The translations under genes and the position numbers were made by a program. Below the pieces are notes generated by a model. That model did not search any database. It worked only from the letters and a program-made list of their open reading frames with translations, and had not been told where the DNA came from. A DNA stretch of 64,000 bases from Muribaculaceae bacterium (GTDB lineage Bacteria > Bacteroidota > Bacteroidia > Bacteroidales > Muribaculaceae), in assembly GCA_029055345.1 (NCBI GenBank), contig JAIDDJ010000023.1:29353-93352 (forward strand). The letters are read 5' to 3'. Positions 36,290-46,206 of the stretch are shown in pieces (position 1 is the stretch's first letter; each line of letters opens with the position of its first letter).

Positions 36290-37933
36290 TTATTTGCAAT
36301 CAAGCGGGCAACGCGGTTTGATTTGCTTAAAGAAATCATTGCCCTTGTTGTCAACGAGAATGAAAGCGGGGAAATCCTCCACATCTATTTTCCAGATTGC
36401 TTCCATACCGAGTTCGGGATATTCGAGAAGCTCAACATTCTTGATAGAGTTCTGAGCGAGGATAGCGGCAGGGCCACCGATTGAGCCGAGATAGAAACCT
36501 CCATGCTTTTTACAAGCGTCAGTGACTTGTTGAGAGCGGTTGCCCTTCGCAATCATCACCAGTGAGCCACCGGCAGCCTGGAACTGGTCAACATAAGAAT
36601 CCATACGTCCGGCAGTTGTCGGGCCGAACGAACCTGAAGGCATACCTTCGGGCTTCTTTGCCGGGCCGGCGTAATAGATAGGATGATCCTTGAGATATTG
36701 AGGCATAGGCTCGCCGGCATCGAGACGCTCTTTTATTTTAGCGTGGGCGATATCGCGGCCCACGATGATAGTGCCCTTGAGAGAAAGCCTTGTGGAAACG
36801 GGATATTTGTCGAGTTGGGCGAGAATCTCCTCCATCGGGCGGTTTAGATCAACCTTTACAACCTCTCCTTCGCCCACACTGCGAAGTTCTTCCGGAATAA
36901 GCTGACCGGGGAACTCATCAAGCTTTTCAATCCAGAGACCGTCACGGTTGATTTTGGCCTTCACGTTGCGGTCTGCCGAACAGCTCACGCCCATTCCGAC
37001 AGGGCAGGAGGCTCCATGGCGGGGCATACGGATTACGCGGACATCGTGGGCGAAATACTTACCGCCGAACTGAGCGCCAAGTCCAAGATTCTGGGCAGCT
37101 TCGAGGAGCTCTTTCTCAAGTTCCACATCGCGGAACGCATGGCCGTATTCATTACCTTCGGTGGGAAGATTGTCATAATACTTGACAGATGCCTTCTTGA
37201 CAGCGGCGAGGTTCGCCTCTGCAGAAGTTCCTCCGATTACGAATGCGATATGATATGGAGGACAGGCAGCAGTGCCGAGACTTTTCATCTTTTCGATAAG
37301 GAAAGGAACGAGCGTCTTCTTGTTGAGAATGGCCTTAGTCTCCTGATAGAGATAAGTCTTATTGGCCGAGCCACCCCCCTTAGCTACGAAGAGGAACTTA
37401 TATTCATCGCCTTCAGTGGCATGGATTTCAATCTGAGCCGGAAGATTGCATCCCGTGTTAACTTCCTCATACATAGTGAGTGGAGCATTCTGAGAATAGC
37501 GAAGATTATTTTCGGTATAGGTTTTATATACACCCAGTGATATTTTCTCCTCGTCATCGCAACCGGTCCACACCTGCTGACCTTTATAAGCAGCACAGAT
37601 AGAAGTGCCCGTGTCCTGGCAGAACGGAAGGATACCCTTGGCTGCCACCTCCGCATTGCGAAGCATAGTCAGGGCAACAAACTTATCATTTTCCGAAGCC
37701 TCCGGGTCAGCGAGAATCTTGGCGACCATCTCATTATGCTCGCGGCGGAGCATAAACGAACAGTTATGTGAAGCCACGTTTGCAATTACAGTAAGAGCCT
37801 CCGGGTCAACCACGAGCATCTCATGGCCATTCCAGTTCTCAACTTTTACATAATCTTTGGTAATAAGCTGATACTCAGTAGTATCAGGCCCCAGGGGGAA
37901 CATCTCCTGGTAGTGGAAGGGTTTTGTAGCCAT
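36290..37933 (-). CDS. fum: class I fumarate hydratase (iron-sulfur)
   Basis: Fe-S-dependent fumarase interconverting fumarate and malate, used in the reductive TCA branch of anaerobic Bacteroidales. 547 residues. Cluster-binding cysteines are likely in [10 protein letters not shown] and [11 protein letters not shown] plus a third in the middle; C-terminal [18 protein letters not shown] and [17 protein letters not shown]. Start [15 protein letters not shown] at 37933 is supported by a consensus promoter about 30-60 bp upstream. Divergent from the exopolysaccharide genes. Confidence 0.95.
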   Translation of the reverse strand: MATKPFHYQEMFPLGPDTTEYQLITKDYVKVENWNGHEMLVVDPEALTVIANVASHNCSFMLRREHNEMVAKILADPEASENDKFVALTMLRNAEVAAKGILPFCQDTGTSICAAYKGQQVWTGCDDEEKISLGVYKTYTENNLRYSQNAPLTMYEEVNTGCNLPAQIEIHATEGDEYKFLFVAKGGGSANKTYLYQETKAILNKKTLVPFLIEKMKSLGTAACPPYHIAFVIGGTSAEANLAAVKKASVKYYDNLPTEGNEYGHAFRDVELEKELLEAAQNLGLGAQFGGKYFAHDVRVIRMPRHGASCPVGMGVSCSADRNVKAKINRDGLWIEKLDEFPGQLIPEELRSVGEGEVVKVDLNRPMEEILAQLDKYPVSTRLSLKGTIIVGRDIAHAKIKERLDAGEPMPQYLKDHPIYYAGPAKKPEGMPSGSFGPTTAGRMDSYVDQFQAAGGSLVMIAKGNRSQQVTDACKKHGGFYLGSIGGPAAILAQNSIKNVELLEYPELGMEAIWKIDVEDFPAFILVDNKGNDFFKQIKPRCPLDCK

Positions 37934-37964
37934 TATTGTCGGTTCTGATTACTAATAATATCGG

Positions 37965-37995
37965 CAAATTTAGCAAAAAAGTCGCACATGGCAAA
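37965..37995 (-). promoter_or_regulatory. predicted promoter of fumarase-lepA
   Basis: Minus strand TTTG, 19 bases, TAAATTTG: perfect consensus. Leader about 25 bases. Confidence 0.72.
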
Positions 37996-38020
37996 ATGAT
38001 AGGGTGAAGATGAGTTGAAA

Positions 38021-38052
38021 GTTGCATACTTCACCAATAATTTGTAAATTTG
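38021..38052 (+). promoter_or_regulatory. predicted promoter of the exopolysaccharide genes
   Basis: GTTG, 20 bases, TAAATTTG on the plus strand (11 of 12 consensus positions). About 26 bases before the wza-like start, and back to back with the fumarase promoter. Confidence 0.6.
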
Positions 38053-38084
38053 CAGATAATTCAGGAAACTCGACCTAACCACAC

Positions 38085-38900
38085 ATGAAACTAACTCGAC
38101 TGGGCCTCTGCGCGATAGCGTGCATAGCAATAATGGCTGGCGGCTGCTCGTCAAACAAGGAGGTAAATTATTTTCAAGAACTGCAGGCCGGTCAGGAGTA
38201 TACACTTCCGGCCTTGACTTCCATAAAGCTTCAACCTGACGACAAGCTAACGATAATAGTGAGCACGAGCGATGCGCGGTTGAATTCTCTTTACAATCTT
38301 CCGATAGCCGATGCTCGGTTGAACCAAGCCGCATCGGGCTCATCAAATACGCCATCATATTCCGGTAATGTGGCAGCATATACCATTGACAAGCAGGGAG
38401 ATATTAACTTCCCGGTGCTTGGCAGGCTTCACATCGCCGGGATGAACCGTGAGCAAGTTGCGGAATACATCCGGCGTGAGCTTATCAGCAGAGACCTTGC
38501 CAAGAACCCTATAGTCACCGTGGAATATCTCAATCTGAGCGTATCGGTGATGGGGGAAGTAACCAAACCGGGATTATACACATTCAACAAGGAGAATTTT
38601 ACCATACTTGATGCACTGAGCGCTGCAGGCGACCTTACCATTTTCGGAAAGCGCAACAACATAAAGGTACTCCGCGAAGAGAACGGGAAGCAGAAAGTCT
38701 ATGAAGTGAATCTTAATTCAGGCCATGATCTGATGAATTCACCGGTGTATTATATGAAGCAGAACGATGTGATTTATGTTGAGCCCAATTCAACCAAGGC
38801 CCGTACATCCACACCCAACGGAAATGCCGTGATGACTCCATCGTTCTGGATTTCAATAGCATCGTTCATTGCAACGATAGCTGTGCTTGTAATAAAATAA
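38085..38900 (+). CDS. polysaccharide biosynthesis/export protein, Wza-like lipoprotein
   Basis: Outer-membrane polysaccharide export protein of 271 residues. Lipoprotein signal MKLTRLGLCAIACIAIMAGGC. A Poly_export domain follows (LQPDDKLTIIVSTSDARLNS, IDKQGDINFPVLGRLHIAG), then a SLBB-like domain (GEVTKPGLYTFNKENFTILDAL). A C-terminal hydrophobic stretch (FWISIASFIATIAVLV) is typical of Bacteroidetes members. First gene of the exopolysaccharide cluster, 15 bp before the Wzc-like gene. Confidence 0.93.
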   Translation: MKLTRLGLCAIACIAIMAGGCSSNKEVNYFQELQAGQEYTLPALTSIKLQPDDKLTIIVSTSDARLNSLYNLPIADARLNQAASGSSNTPSYSGNVAAYTIDKQGDINFPVLGRLHIAGMNREQVAEYIRRELISRDLAKNPIVTVEYLNLSVSVMGEVTKPGLYTFNKENFTILDALSAAGDLTIFGKRNNIKVLREENGKQKVYEVNLNSGHDLMNSPVYYMKQNDVIYVEPNSTKARTSTPNGNAVMTPSFWISIASFIATIAVLVIK

Positions 38901-38915
38901 TCCCCAAAGATTTAG

Positions 38916-41390
38916 ATGGCAACAATTATTGAGAACGGAGAGGCCGCAAAACCGAGTAGTCAGAAGCCGTCACCGATAAAAAAATATGGAGTTCGTTTTC
39001 AGGAATACTTGTATATGTGCCTGACGAACTGGTATTGGTTCGTGATTTCGATAGTGGTATGCATGACAATCGCATTCATCATGATTAAGAAGACCGAGCC
39101 GACCTTCAGCACTACTGCATCAATATTGATAAAGACCGACTCTCAGGGACGTTCGGTGTCGGGAACTGACGCCATGTTCGAAGACCTGGGACTGACAAGC
39201 ACAAATAACAGTCTGAACGACGAGGTGCAGATAATCCAGTCGCCTGACCTGATGCGCGATGTGGTGCGCAAGCTGAACCTCCAGATTTCATATGCTTCTC
39301 AGGGAAAATTCCGGATGGTAGACCGTTACGGAAAGGGTCTGCCGGTTCAAGTGTCCATGCCTGATGTCAAGGAAGACGCGCTTGCCACATTTCATATCGA
39401 ATTCACGAAGGATGGGGATTTTGAAATAAGCGATTTGAGTCTGAATGGAAAGAGCCTTGGCGACAACGTATATAAAGGCCGGTTAGGGACGTCGATATCG
39501 ACTCCATTAGGCGAAATACTTGTAACACCGGGGGAAGGTCTTGAAACAGCACCTTTTGATGAAATGCAAGTGACCCACAAGCCGATAAAGACAGCAGTGG
39601 CATATTTCAACGACCATTTGAAAGTAACGACCGACGAGCGGTCGTGGAACCTGGTAAACATGACTCTTACTGACACGTCATGTGAACGCGCTGCCGATGT
39701 TCTTAACCAGTTGATCGCGAGCTATAACGACCGGTGGATGCGCGACAAGCGCACTTTGGCCGAGAATACCAGTAAATTCATCGATGACCGCGTTCAGCTG
39801 CTCCAGGATGAACTTGGCTCAGTTGATAACGACATATCATCGTTCAAGAGCGCCAATATGGTGCCCGATGTTGAGGCTGCAGCAACTCTATACATGAGTC
39901 AGGCTTCGCAGGCATCCCTGGCCCTGAAAGACCTCCGCAATCAGGAATACATGGCCAAATATATCCGCAATTATCTGAAGAACACCGACAATCATGGAAA
40001 ACTTCTTCCGTCGAATGCGGGAATCGACAACATGAGCCTCTCGACCCAGATTTCCCAATACAACACCAAGGTTCTTGAACGCAACAGTCTCGTATCGCAG
40101 AGTTCAGCCAATAACCCCCTCGTAGCCGAACTTGACGCTGACATATCAGCCATGCGTGGAGCCTTGATAGCGGCCATCGACAACGAACTGGTATCACTCG
40201 CCGCCCAGATCCGCAGCCAGGAAGGATTGACAGGGTCAGCTCAGTCGAAGATCGCTTCCAACCCAAAGCAGGCCAAATATCTTCTGAGCGTGGAACGCCA
40301 GCAGAAAGTGAAGGAATCCCTCTATCTCTATCTTCTCCAGAAGAGAGAGGAAAATCAGCTCAACCAGGTCTATACTTCCTATAATACTCGAATTGTAAGG
40401 GAACCTGATGCTGATAACGGCCCGATTGCTCCCGACAAGAGTAAAATCATGCTTATAGCTCTTGCGATAGGTTTTGCAATTCCTGCATTGGTGATATATC
40501 AGAGAGAGTTAATGGTGCATGTGGTGCGCGGTCGTCGAGACATCAAAGACATGAAAATCCCATTCGCCGGAGAGCTCCCTCTTCACGGGCATAAGAAAAA
40601 ATTCAAGCTGAGCAAGAAAGAAGATGGAAAGAAAAAATACAAGCCTCTGGTTGCCGTCAAGGAAAACAGCCGTAATTCCATCAATGAGGCCTTCCGAATG
40701 CTTCGCACAAACATAGAATTCATGCTTGCCTCCGATCCGAATGCGAAGGTCATCATGCTGACATCCTTCAATCCCGGCTCGGGAAAGACTTTCATCGGCT
40801 ACAATCTTCCGCGAACATTCGCCATAAAGGGTAAGAAATCTATCGTTCTTGACCTTGATATGCGCAAATCGTCACTAAGTAAATATATTGACCGAAAAGA
40901 TCAGGGAGTGTCCGATTATCTTGCCAACAGGATAGAAGACATCAACACCATAATCCAACCGGTGAAAGACTGCCCGAATCTATCGTTAATACCGGTCGGC
41001 ACGATTCCTCCAAATCCGACGGAATTACTCTTCAGCGACAGATTTGCCAATATGATTTCCTATCTGAAGCAGCATTATGACTATATCTTCCTTGACTGTC
41101 CGCCGGCAGAGGTAGTGGCCGATGCATCCATCATCAGTAAATATTCCGATATGACACTCTTCGTGGCCCGCGCCGGGGTGATCGATCTTCAGATGCTTCC
41201 CATTATCGATGAGATGTATGAGAACAAGACATATCCGAATATGGCGCTTATCCTCAACGGCACGATAGATGCGGGCAATTCCTATACGAAAGGATATGGG
41301 AATCCCTACGGCTACGGTTACGGCTATGGTTACGGCTATGGATACGGTTCGGGATACCATGCCGATGAAGATGAAGAAGCCAATAGCTGA
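38916..41390 (+). CDS. polysaccharide biosynthesis tyrosine autokinase, Wzc-like
   Basis: Inner-membrane chain-length regulator and BY-kinase, 824 residues. A cytosolic N-terminus, TM1 (VISIVVCMTIAFIMI), a Wzz periplasmic region with long coiled coils, a second TM (IMLIALAIGFAIPALVIY), then the kinase domain. Walker A is SFNPGSGKTFIGYN, Walker A' VLDLDMRKSS, and Walker B YIFLDCPP. The C-terminus is a tyrosine/glycine tail of repeated YG units, the usual autophosphorylated Tyr cluster, followed by an acidic end. Works with the Wza-like protein to export polysaccharide. Confidence 0.94.
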   Translation: MATIIENGEAAKPSSQKPSPIKKYGVRFQEYLYMCLTNWYWFVISIVVCMTIAFIMIKKTEPTFSTTASILIKTDSQGRSVSGTDAMFEDLGLTSTNNSLNDEVQIIQSPDLMRDVVRKLNLQISYASQGKFRMVDRYGKGLPVQVSMPDVKEDALATFHIEFTKDGDFEISDLSLNGKSLGDNVYKGRLGTSISTPLGEILVTPGEGLETAPFDEMQVTHKPIKTAVAYFNDHLKVTTDERSWNLVNMTLTDTSCERAADVLNQLIASYNDRWMRDKRTLAENTSKFIDDRVQLLQDELGSVDNDISSFKSANMVPDVEAAATLYMSQASQASLALKDLRNQEYMAKYIRNYLKNTDNHGKLLPSNAGIDNMSLSTQISQYNTKVLERNSLVSQSSANNPLVAELDADISAMRGALIAAIDNELVSLAAQIRSQEGLTGSAQSKIASNPKQAKYLLSVERQQKVKESLYLYLLQKREENQLNQVYTSYNTRIVREPDADNGPIAPDKSKIMLIALAIGFAIPALVIYQRELMVHVVRGRRDIKDMKIPFAGELPLHGHKKKFKLSKKEDGKKKYKPLVAVKENSRNSINEAFRMLRTNIEFMLASDPNAKVIMLTSFNPGSGKTFIGYNLPRTFAIKGKKSIVLDLDMRKSSLSKYIDRKDQGVSDYLANRIEDINTIIQPVKDCPNLSLIPVGTIPPNPTELLFSDRFANMISYLKQHYDYIFLDCPPAEVVADASIISKYSDMTLFVARAGVIDLQMLPIIDEMYENKTYPNMALILNGTIDAGNSYTKGYGNPYGYGYGYGYGYGYGSGYHADEDEEANS
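41307..41347 (+). repeat. short tandem repeat encoding the Tyr-Gly tail of the Wzc-like kinase
   Basis: Six-base units close to GGYTAY repeat about six times in frame. Length change would alter tyrosine number without a frameshift. Confidence 0.75.
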
Positions 41391-41434
41391 CAGTCATCTC
41401 TTTCGCATCATCACAAAGACAAAATCCATAAACC

Positions 41435-42331
41435 ATGAAAGGCATCGTACTTGCCGGAGGCTCCGGCACCAGGTTATATCCGATCACGAAAGGCGTCAGT
41501 AAGCAATTGCTCCCCATCTATGACAAGCCTATGGTGTATTACCCCATATCGGCATTGATGCTTGCGGGAATCCGCGACATACTGATTATCTCCACGCCGG
41601 CCGACCTTCCGGGATTCAAACGGTTGCTGGGAGATGGTTCAGACTATGGAGTAAGGTTTGAATATGCGGAGCAGCCATCGCCCGATGGGCTCGCTCAGGC
41701 TTTCATAATAGGGAAAGATTTTATTGGAGATGATTCTGCTTGTCTGGTTCTTGGCGACAACATTTTCCACGGCGCAGGGTTCTCAATGCTTCTTAACGAG
41801 GCCGTGAAAGATGCGGAGGAAAATGGGAAAGCAACTGTTTTCGGCTACTGGGTGGATGATCCTGAGAGATATGGTGTAGCAGAATTCAACGATGAAGGCA
41901 AATGTCTCTCAATAGAAGAAAAGCCCAAGAATCCAAAAAGCAATTATGCCGTGGTAGGCCTTTATTTCTATCCCAATAAGGTTGTGGACGTGGCATCGCA
42001 TATCACGCCATCAGCAAGAGGCGAACTGGAGATCACCTCCGTTAATCAGGAATTTCTGAAGGATGGGGAATTGAAGGTGCAGGTTCTGCCGCGAGGATTC
42101 GCTTGGCTCGATACCGGCACTCATGACTCGCTTGCCGAGGCTTCGATATATGTGGAAGTATTAGAAAAAAGACAGGGGCTTAAGATAGGTTGTCTTGAAG
42201 GGATCGCTTATCGTAAAGGATGGATAAGTGAAGATAGGATGCGTGAGATAGCAGCGCCAATGTTGAAAAACAACTACGGAAAATATCTAATAAAAGTGAT
42301 TGAGGAACTTAACGGAGTAAGCGAAATTTAA
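41435..42331 (+). CDS. rfbA: glucose-1-phosphate thymidylyltransferase
   Basis: First step of dTDP-L-rhamnose synthesis: dTTP + glucose-1-phosphate to dTDP-glucose. 298 residues. Nucleotide-binding motif [20 protein letters not shown], then [20 protein letters not shown] and [13 protein letters not shown]. Followed 10 bp later by rfbC; rfbB and rfbD are not in the window and must be elsewhere if rhamnose is made. Confidence 0.96.
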   Translation: MKGIVLAGGSGTRLYPITKGVSKQLLPIYDKPMVYYPISALMLAGIRDILIISTPADLPGFKRLLGDGSDYGVRFEYAEQPSPDGLAQAFIIGKDFIGDDSACLVLGDNIFHGAGFSMLLNEAVKDAEENGKATVFGYWVDDPERYGVAEFNDEGKCLSIEEKPKNPKSNYAVVGLYFYPNKVVDVASHITPSARGELEITSVNQEFLKDGELKVQVLPRGFAWLDTGTHDSLAEASIYVEVLEKRQGLKIGCLEGIAYRKGWISEDRMREIAAPMLKNNYGKYLIKVIEELNGVSEI

Positions 42332-42341
42332 ATAAACAGGC

Positions 42342-42890
42342 ATGGAAGTAACAGCAACTCCAATAGCAGGGGTCTACATCATAGAACCGCGGATATTCAA
42401 GGATTCGCGGGGCTATTTTTTTGAGAGTTATAGCGAACGTCAGTTCCGGAGCGAAGTGGCAGATGTAGATTTTGTTCAGGACAATGAGTCGTGTTCGTGT
42501 CGAGGAGTAATGCGAGGACTTCATTTCCAGCGGCCGCCTTACACCCAAGCCAAACTCGTGAGGTGCGTCCGTGGTTGCGTGCTTGATGTTGCTGTGGATC
42601 TTCGCAAAGACTCCCCTACCTATGGCAGTCATATAGCAGTTGAACTGTCGGAGGAGAATCACCGAGAACTCTTTATTCCTCGAGGTTTCGCCCATGGCTT
42701 TGCCGTGCTTAGCGAGACGGCAGTGTTTCAATACAAATGCGATAATTATTATGCACCGGAAGCCGATGGAGGTATCTCGATACTTGACACATCACTCGGC
42801 ATCGACTGGCGTATATCTCCTGAAGAGGCCATATTGTCGGAAAAAGACAAGAAGAATCCGCTCTTTAAAGATTTCGAGTCTCCATTTTAA
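42342..42890 (+). CDS. rfbC: dTDP-4-dehydrorhamnose 3,5-epimerase
   Basis: Cupin-fold epimerase of 182 residues, third step of dTDP-rhamnose synthesis. Motifs DSRGYFFESYSERQF, VMRGLHFQRPPYTQAKLVRC (catalytic histidine) and FIPRGFAHGFAVLSE. Functionally paired with rfbA. The 85 bp that follow are purine- and G-rich. Confidence 0.95.
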   Translation: MEVTATPIAGVYIIEPRIFKDSRGYFFESYSERQFRSEVADVDFVQDNESCSCRGVMRGLHFQRPPYTQAKLVRCVRGCVLDVAVDLRKDSPTYGSHIAVELSEENHRELFIPRGFAHGFAVLSETAVFQYKCDNYYAPEADGGISILDTSLGIDWRISPEEAILSEKDKKNPLFKDFESPF

Positions 42891-42975
42891 ATTCCGGCCT
42901 GATGGGAGATTAGTGGGGGTAAGTTTTGAGGATTGGGATTACAGGGAGGATTGAGAGAATCGGGAAGGGGGTTTA

Positions 42976-44244
42976 ATGGGTTTGGAGGTTATGGAGAGTT
43001 CATTGGTGCGTGAGAAAAGTGTTCCAAAAGGTATTTACACCATCCTTGCAATTGCGGGGCTGGTGCTTCTTTGTGTGAATCCTCATTTCACACAAGGCCA
43101 TGATAATATGAATGTGCTGCTTAACGCGGCGATGTGCCTCTCCCCTGCCGTACTGCTGTTAAAACGCGGACGAGTGGTGATAACGCGGGTGGATCTGCCT
43201 TTCGGGATCATGATTCTATGCGTGATATTGTTCCCGTTGCTTTTTCACAGGGAGACAATCCGGTTGTCGACAATGCTGTTTCTCTGCGCATATTGCGTCT
43301 ACATCATGATGCTTGCGCGCCTTGTAAGAGTTGCCGAAATAGATTCTCTGGTTCTTTGCAAGGTAATCAGATGGATTGTTTATAGCTACGCCATCGTGCT
43401 CGTCATTCAGCAGATATGTGTTCTTTTGGGCTGGACAGTGCCTATGTGGTCTATTCCATATCAGGACCCTTATAAGCTAAATTCGCTGATGCCTGAACCA
43501 TCTCAGACGAGCCTTGTGCTTGGCATTCTGATGTATTTTTACACCCAGACGCTTATATCACGCAACAGCGACTATACACTTTGGGAGTGTATCAGGGAAT
43601 CGCCCGTGACATGGATATGCTACATATGGACAATCTCCACGACTCATAATGCCACGATGCTTTTGTTCGGTCCGCTTTTTCTGCTACCCTTCATCAACCG
43701 CAAGAGCTGGCCATGGTATCTGGCAGCGGGTCTGGCGCTGATAGTTACTTTGTGGATTATCCCATCGGGGAAATTCGTGCGACTTGACAGAGTGAGGAAT
43801 TTTGGAGTAGCATTACCGAGCCTCGATGAAAGAAAAATGCTCGCCGCTGACACAAGCATTTCAGCCCGGGTTTTACCGACACTCCACGGAGCGGAACTGA
43901 TTGACATGAGCAATCTCGACACTTATATCGGTCATGGGGTTGACGCCGAACGGCGCGATACTCCTCCGGCCCCCTGCGGAGAGAGGCGTACCGGGTCTGC
44001 CGGAATATTCAACATATGGTATAATTACGGTCTTCCATCTGCTTTGGCATTCTGGGCCGGAATCTTTATCCTTACGATAATAAAGGGGCGTCCGCTGACA
44101 ATCCTGACTTTTGCCCTTGCCTTCATCCTCAGCGGAGATTATAACGTGCAGTTCGTATGGATGGTACTCGCCTTTTCCATGGTTTACAAGTATTCAATAT
44201 GCGGTGAAAGACGACTGCTCGAGACTATATCAGGTAATGGTTAG
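42976..44244 (+). CDS. O-antigen polymerase/ligase-like membrane protein
   Basis: Polytopic inner-membrane protein of 422 residues with about ten hydrophobic segments (e.g. IYTILAIAGLVLLCV, WPWYLAAGLALIVTLWI). A large extracytoplasmic loop of about 95 residues (GKFVRLDRVRNFG to GERRTGSAGIF) precedes the last helices, the layout of Wzy or O-antigen ligases. No clear sequence signature; function is inferred from topology and location between rfbC and a glycosyltransferase. ATG 42991 is an alternative start. Overlaps the next gene by 8 bp. Confidence 0.75.
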   Translation: MGLEVMESSLVREKSVPKGIYTILAIAGLVLLCVNPHFTQGHDNMNVLLNAAMCLSPAVLLLKRGRVVITRVDLPFGIMILCVILFPLLFHRETIRLSTMLFLCAYCVYIMMLARLVRVAEIDSLVLCKVIRWIVYSYAIVLVIQQICVLLGWTVPMWSIPYQDPYKLNSLMPEPSQTSLVLGILMYFYTQTLISRNSDYTLWECIRESPVTWICYIWTISTTHNATMLLFGPLFLLPFINRKSWPWYLAAGLALIVTLWIIPSGKFVRLDRVRNFGVALPSLDERKMLAADTSISARVLPTLHGAELIDMSNLDTYIGHGVDAERRDTPPAPCGERRTGSAGIFNIWYNYGLPSALAFWAGIFILTIIKGRPLTILTFALAFILSGDYNVQFVWMVLAFSMVYKYSICGERRLLETISGNG

Positions 44245-45328
44245 GAACAAAGAAAAGAAGATACGAGTAGCCGTGATTGGTTCACAGGGCGTTCCGGCAC
44301 AATATGGTGGCTTCGAGACACTCGTTGAGAATATCATCAGTCATCGGAGCGACAACGTGTTGTATACAATCTTCTGTAGCCGGCCGGATATGGACACTGA
44401 CCTGAGCAGCTACAAAGGGTGCCGTCTTGAATACATTTCGATGCGGGCGCATGGGATTATGAGCGTGCCTTACGATATACTGTCGATGATAAAAGCAATT
44501 CGTGGATATGACGTGCTTCTGATTCTTGGGGTGTCAGGTTGTGTGTTTCTACCCGTAATCCGTATGCTGACAAGGGCGAAGATACTGGTAAATATCGATG
44601 GTCTGGAGCATAAGCGTGAGAAGTGGAATTCAGCAGCCAAAAGATATTTAAAATTTTCATTGGGATGCTGTATCCGCTGGGCTCATGAGATAATTTCTGA
44701 CAATGCCGGCATCAGGGATTACGTGATTAAGGAGTATGGTCGCGAACCCAGGCTCATAGCCTATGGGGGAGACCACGCGGTGAGAAATGTATCCATGCCG
44801 CGGCAAGATGCCATCCTTGAATTTTACGGCCTGAAACGGGGTAATTACGACTTAAGTATATCGCGCATCGAGCCTGAGAATAATTGCGAACTGACATTAA
44901 AGGCCTATGCTGAAACAGGGCAAAGGCTGGCCTATGTAGGCAACTGGAATCACAGCGATTTCTCGCGTGATCTATATAACAGATATAAGGGAATAGAAAA
45001 TATAAGACTGATAAAATCAGTCTATGACCTTGACATCCTCTATTCTTTACGTGCAAATGCGCGCCGATACGTTCACGGTCATCGCGCCGGGGGCACAAAT
45101 CCATCGCTTGTGGAAGCCATGTTCTTCAATATGCCGATAATAGCTTTTGACGTGGTGTATAATCGGGAGACCACCCGGAACCGGGCCTATTACTATACAG
45201 ATGCCGATAGCCTGAAGGAACTGATAGTCAGAAATGACCTTGAAGGGGCGGCCACAAGCTCATTTGCGCGCAGGGAATATGTATGGTCATCGATAGCGTC
45301 GGAATATGAAGCTCTATATATACCTTAG
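44237..45328 (+). CDS. DUF1972-type glycosyltransferase
   Basis: Rhamnosyltransferase-like glycosyltransferase (DUF1972 N-terminal, GT1/GT4 C-terminal fold) of 363 residues. N-terminal VAVIGSQGVPAQYGGFETLV is the family signature; the C-terminal nucleotide-sugar region has VHGHRAGGTNPSLVEAMFFN. The ORF track begins at 44111 inside the preceding gene; I choose ATG 44237 (MVRNKEKKIRVAVIG), overlapping the upstream stop (ATGGTTAG). Probably transfers a sugar, possibly rhamnose, into the exopolysaccharide repeat unit. Confidence 0.9.
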   Translation: MVRNKEKKIRVAVIGSQGVPAQYGGFETLVENIISHRSDNVLYTIFCSRPDMDTDLSSYKGCRLEYISMRAHGIMSVPYDILSMIKAIRGYDVLLILGVSGCVFLPVIRMLTRAKILVNIDGLEHKREKWNSAAKRYLKFSLGCCIRWAHEIISDNAGIRDYVIKEYGREPRLIAYGGDHAVRNVSMPRQDAILEFYGLKRGNYDLSISRIEPENNCELTLKAYAETGQRLAYVGNWNHSDFSRDLYNRYKGIENIRLIKSVYDLDILYSLRANARRYVHGHRAGGTNPSLVEAMFFNMPIIAFDVVYNRETTRNRAYYYTDADSLKELIVRNDLEGAATSSFARREYVWSSIASEYEALYIP

Positions 45329-45357
45329 TGCGCATGGCTTTACAGGCCATGAGAGCG

Positions 45358-46002
45358 TTAATGTGCCAGAGGGTATATCTCCGATGGATCTGACACGATA
45401 TGGTCGGCATAAGCGGAACGGAGTTCGGAAACGGGACGGAATCCCCAGGTGACACCTACCGAATCAATACATGCTCTTCGGGCGGTTTCCATATCAACCG
45501 CAGAGTCTCCAACCATCATCACATCCGCCTTCGGAGTCGGCGCCTGACTTAATATATCAAAAACTACCGATGGGTCCGGCTTCTTGGGAAAGTCTGAGCG
45601 CTCCCCTCTTAAAGCTGCAAACTCAACGTCGGGGAAATAATGCGGTATAATTTTTTCAACGGCAGCCTGATACTTATTGGATGCGACAGCAATCCGTATG
45701 CCTTCGGCGCGAAGCGAACGAAGCAATTCCGGGATACCGGGATATGGGCGCGTCTGGTCAGTGCAATGATCATCGTAATACTCCCTGAAATCCTCAAGAA
45801 GCTTGTCGATTTGCTCCGGAGAAGCATCCGAAGCCGCCCTTTCCATAAGCTTGCGCACACCGTCTCCTACCATATAATTATATGAAGACAAAGGATGCTC
45901 GTTATAACCGTTCTTCTTCAGTGCATAATTTGTAGCTGTTCCCAAATCAGCTATAGTATTGAGCAAGGTGCCATCAAGGTCAAAAATTACAAGTTGCTTC
46001 AT
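45358..46002 (-). CDS. HAD family hydrolase, phosphoglycolate phosphatase-like
   Basis: HAD subfamily IA phosphatase of 214 residues. Motif I VIFDLDGTLLNT (nucleophile Asp), motif II VASNKYQ, motif III lysine in FPKKPDPSVV, and motif IV VGDSAVDMETARRA. I start at ATG 46002, immediately before KQLVIFDLDG; the ORF-track start at 46047 adds 15 residues not normal for the family. Convergent with the glycosyltransferase gene. Substrate undetermined. Confidence 0.92.
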   Translation of the reverse strand: MKQLVIFDLDGTLLNTIADLGTATNYALKKNGYNEHPLSSYNYMVGDGVRKLMERAASDASPEQIDKLLEDFREYYDDHCTDQTRPYPGIPELLRSLRAEGIRIAVASNKYQAAVEKIIPHYFPDVEFAALRGERSDFPKKPDPSVVFDILSQAPTPKADVMMVGDSAVDMETARRACIDSVGVTWGFRPVSELRSAYADHIVSDPSEIYPLAH

Positions 46003-46206
46003 AAGTTCAAAATTACCGGGCCCCAAGGCCATTCTATTTAATAACAAATCATATGCTTAAATTCCCCGGCGCTCTCCAATTTTCTATTTCGGGCAAAATA
46101 GCCGATCGGTAAAGATTAATGTATTTCTTAGCCCCATGGTTCGGGCCAACATTGCGCATATCCAATAAGGCTACATCCACTAAAATTTCTTGATGCCAGG
46201 GTTAAA
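46003..46206. other. intergenic region, nothing recognised
   Basis: About 200 bp between the HAD gene start and the tamL stop. I see no ORF, promoter of consensus type, terminator or repeat. Confidence 0.4.

Noticed and set aside
44111-44236. N-terminal extension of the glycosyltransferase ORF
   Set aside because: Overlaps the end of the Wzy-like gene and precedes the conserved start; ATG 44237 gives the normal N-terminus.
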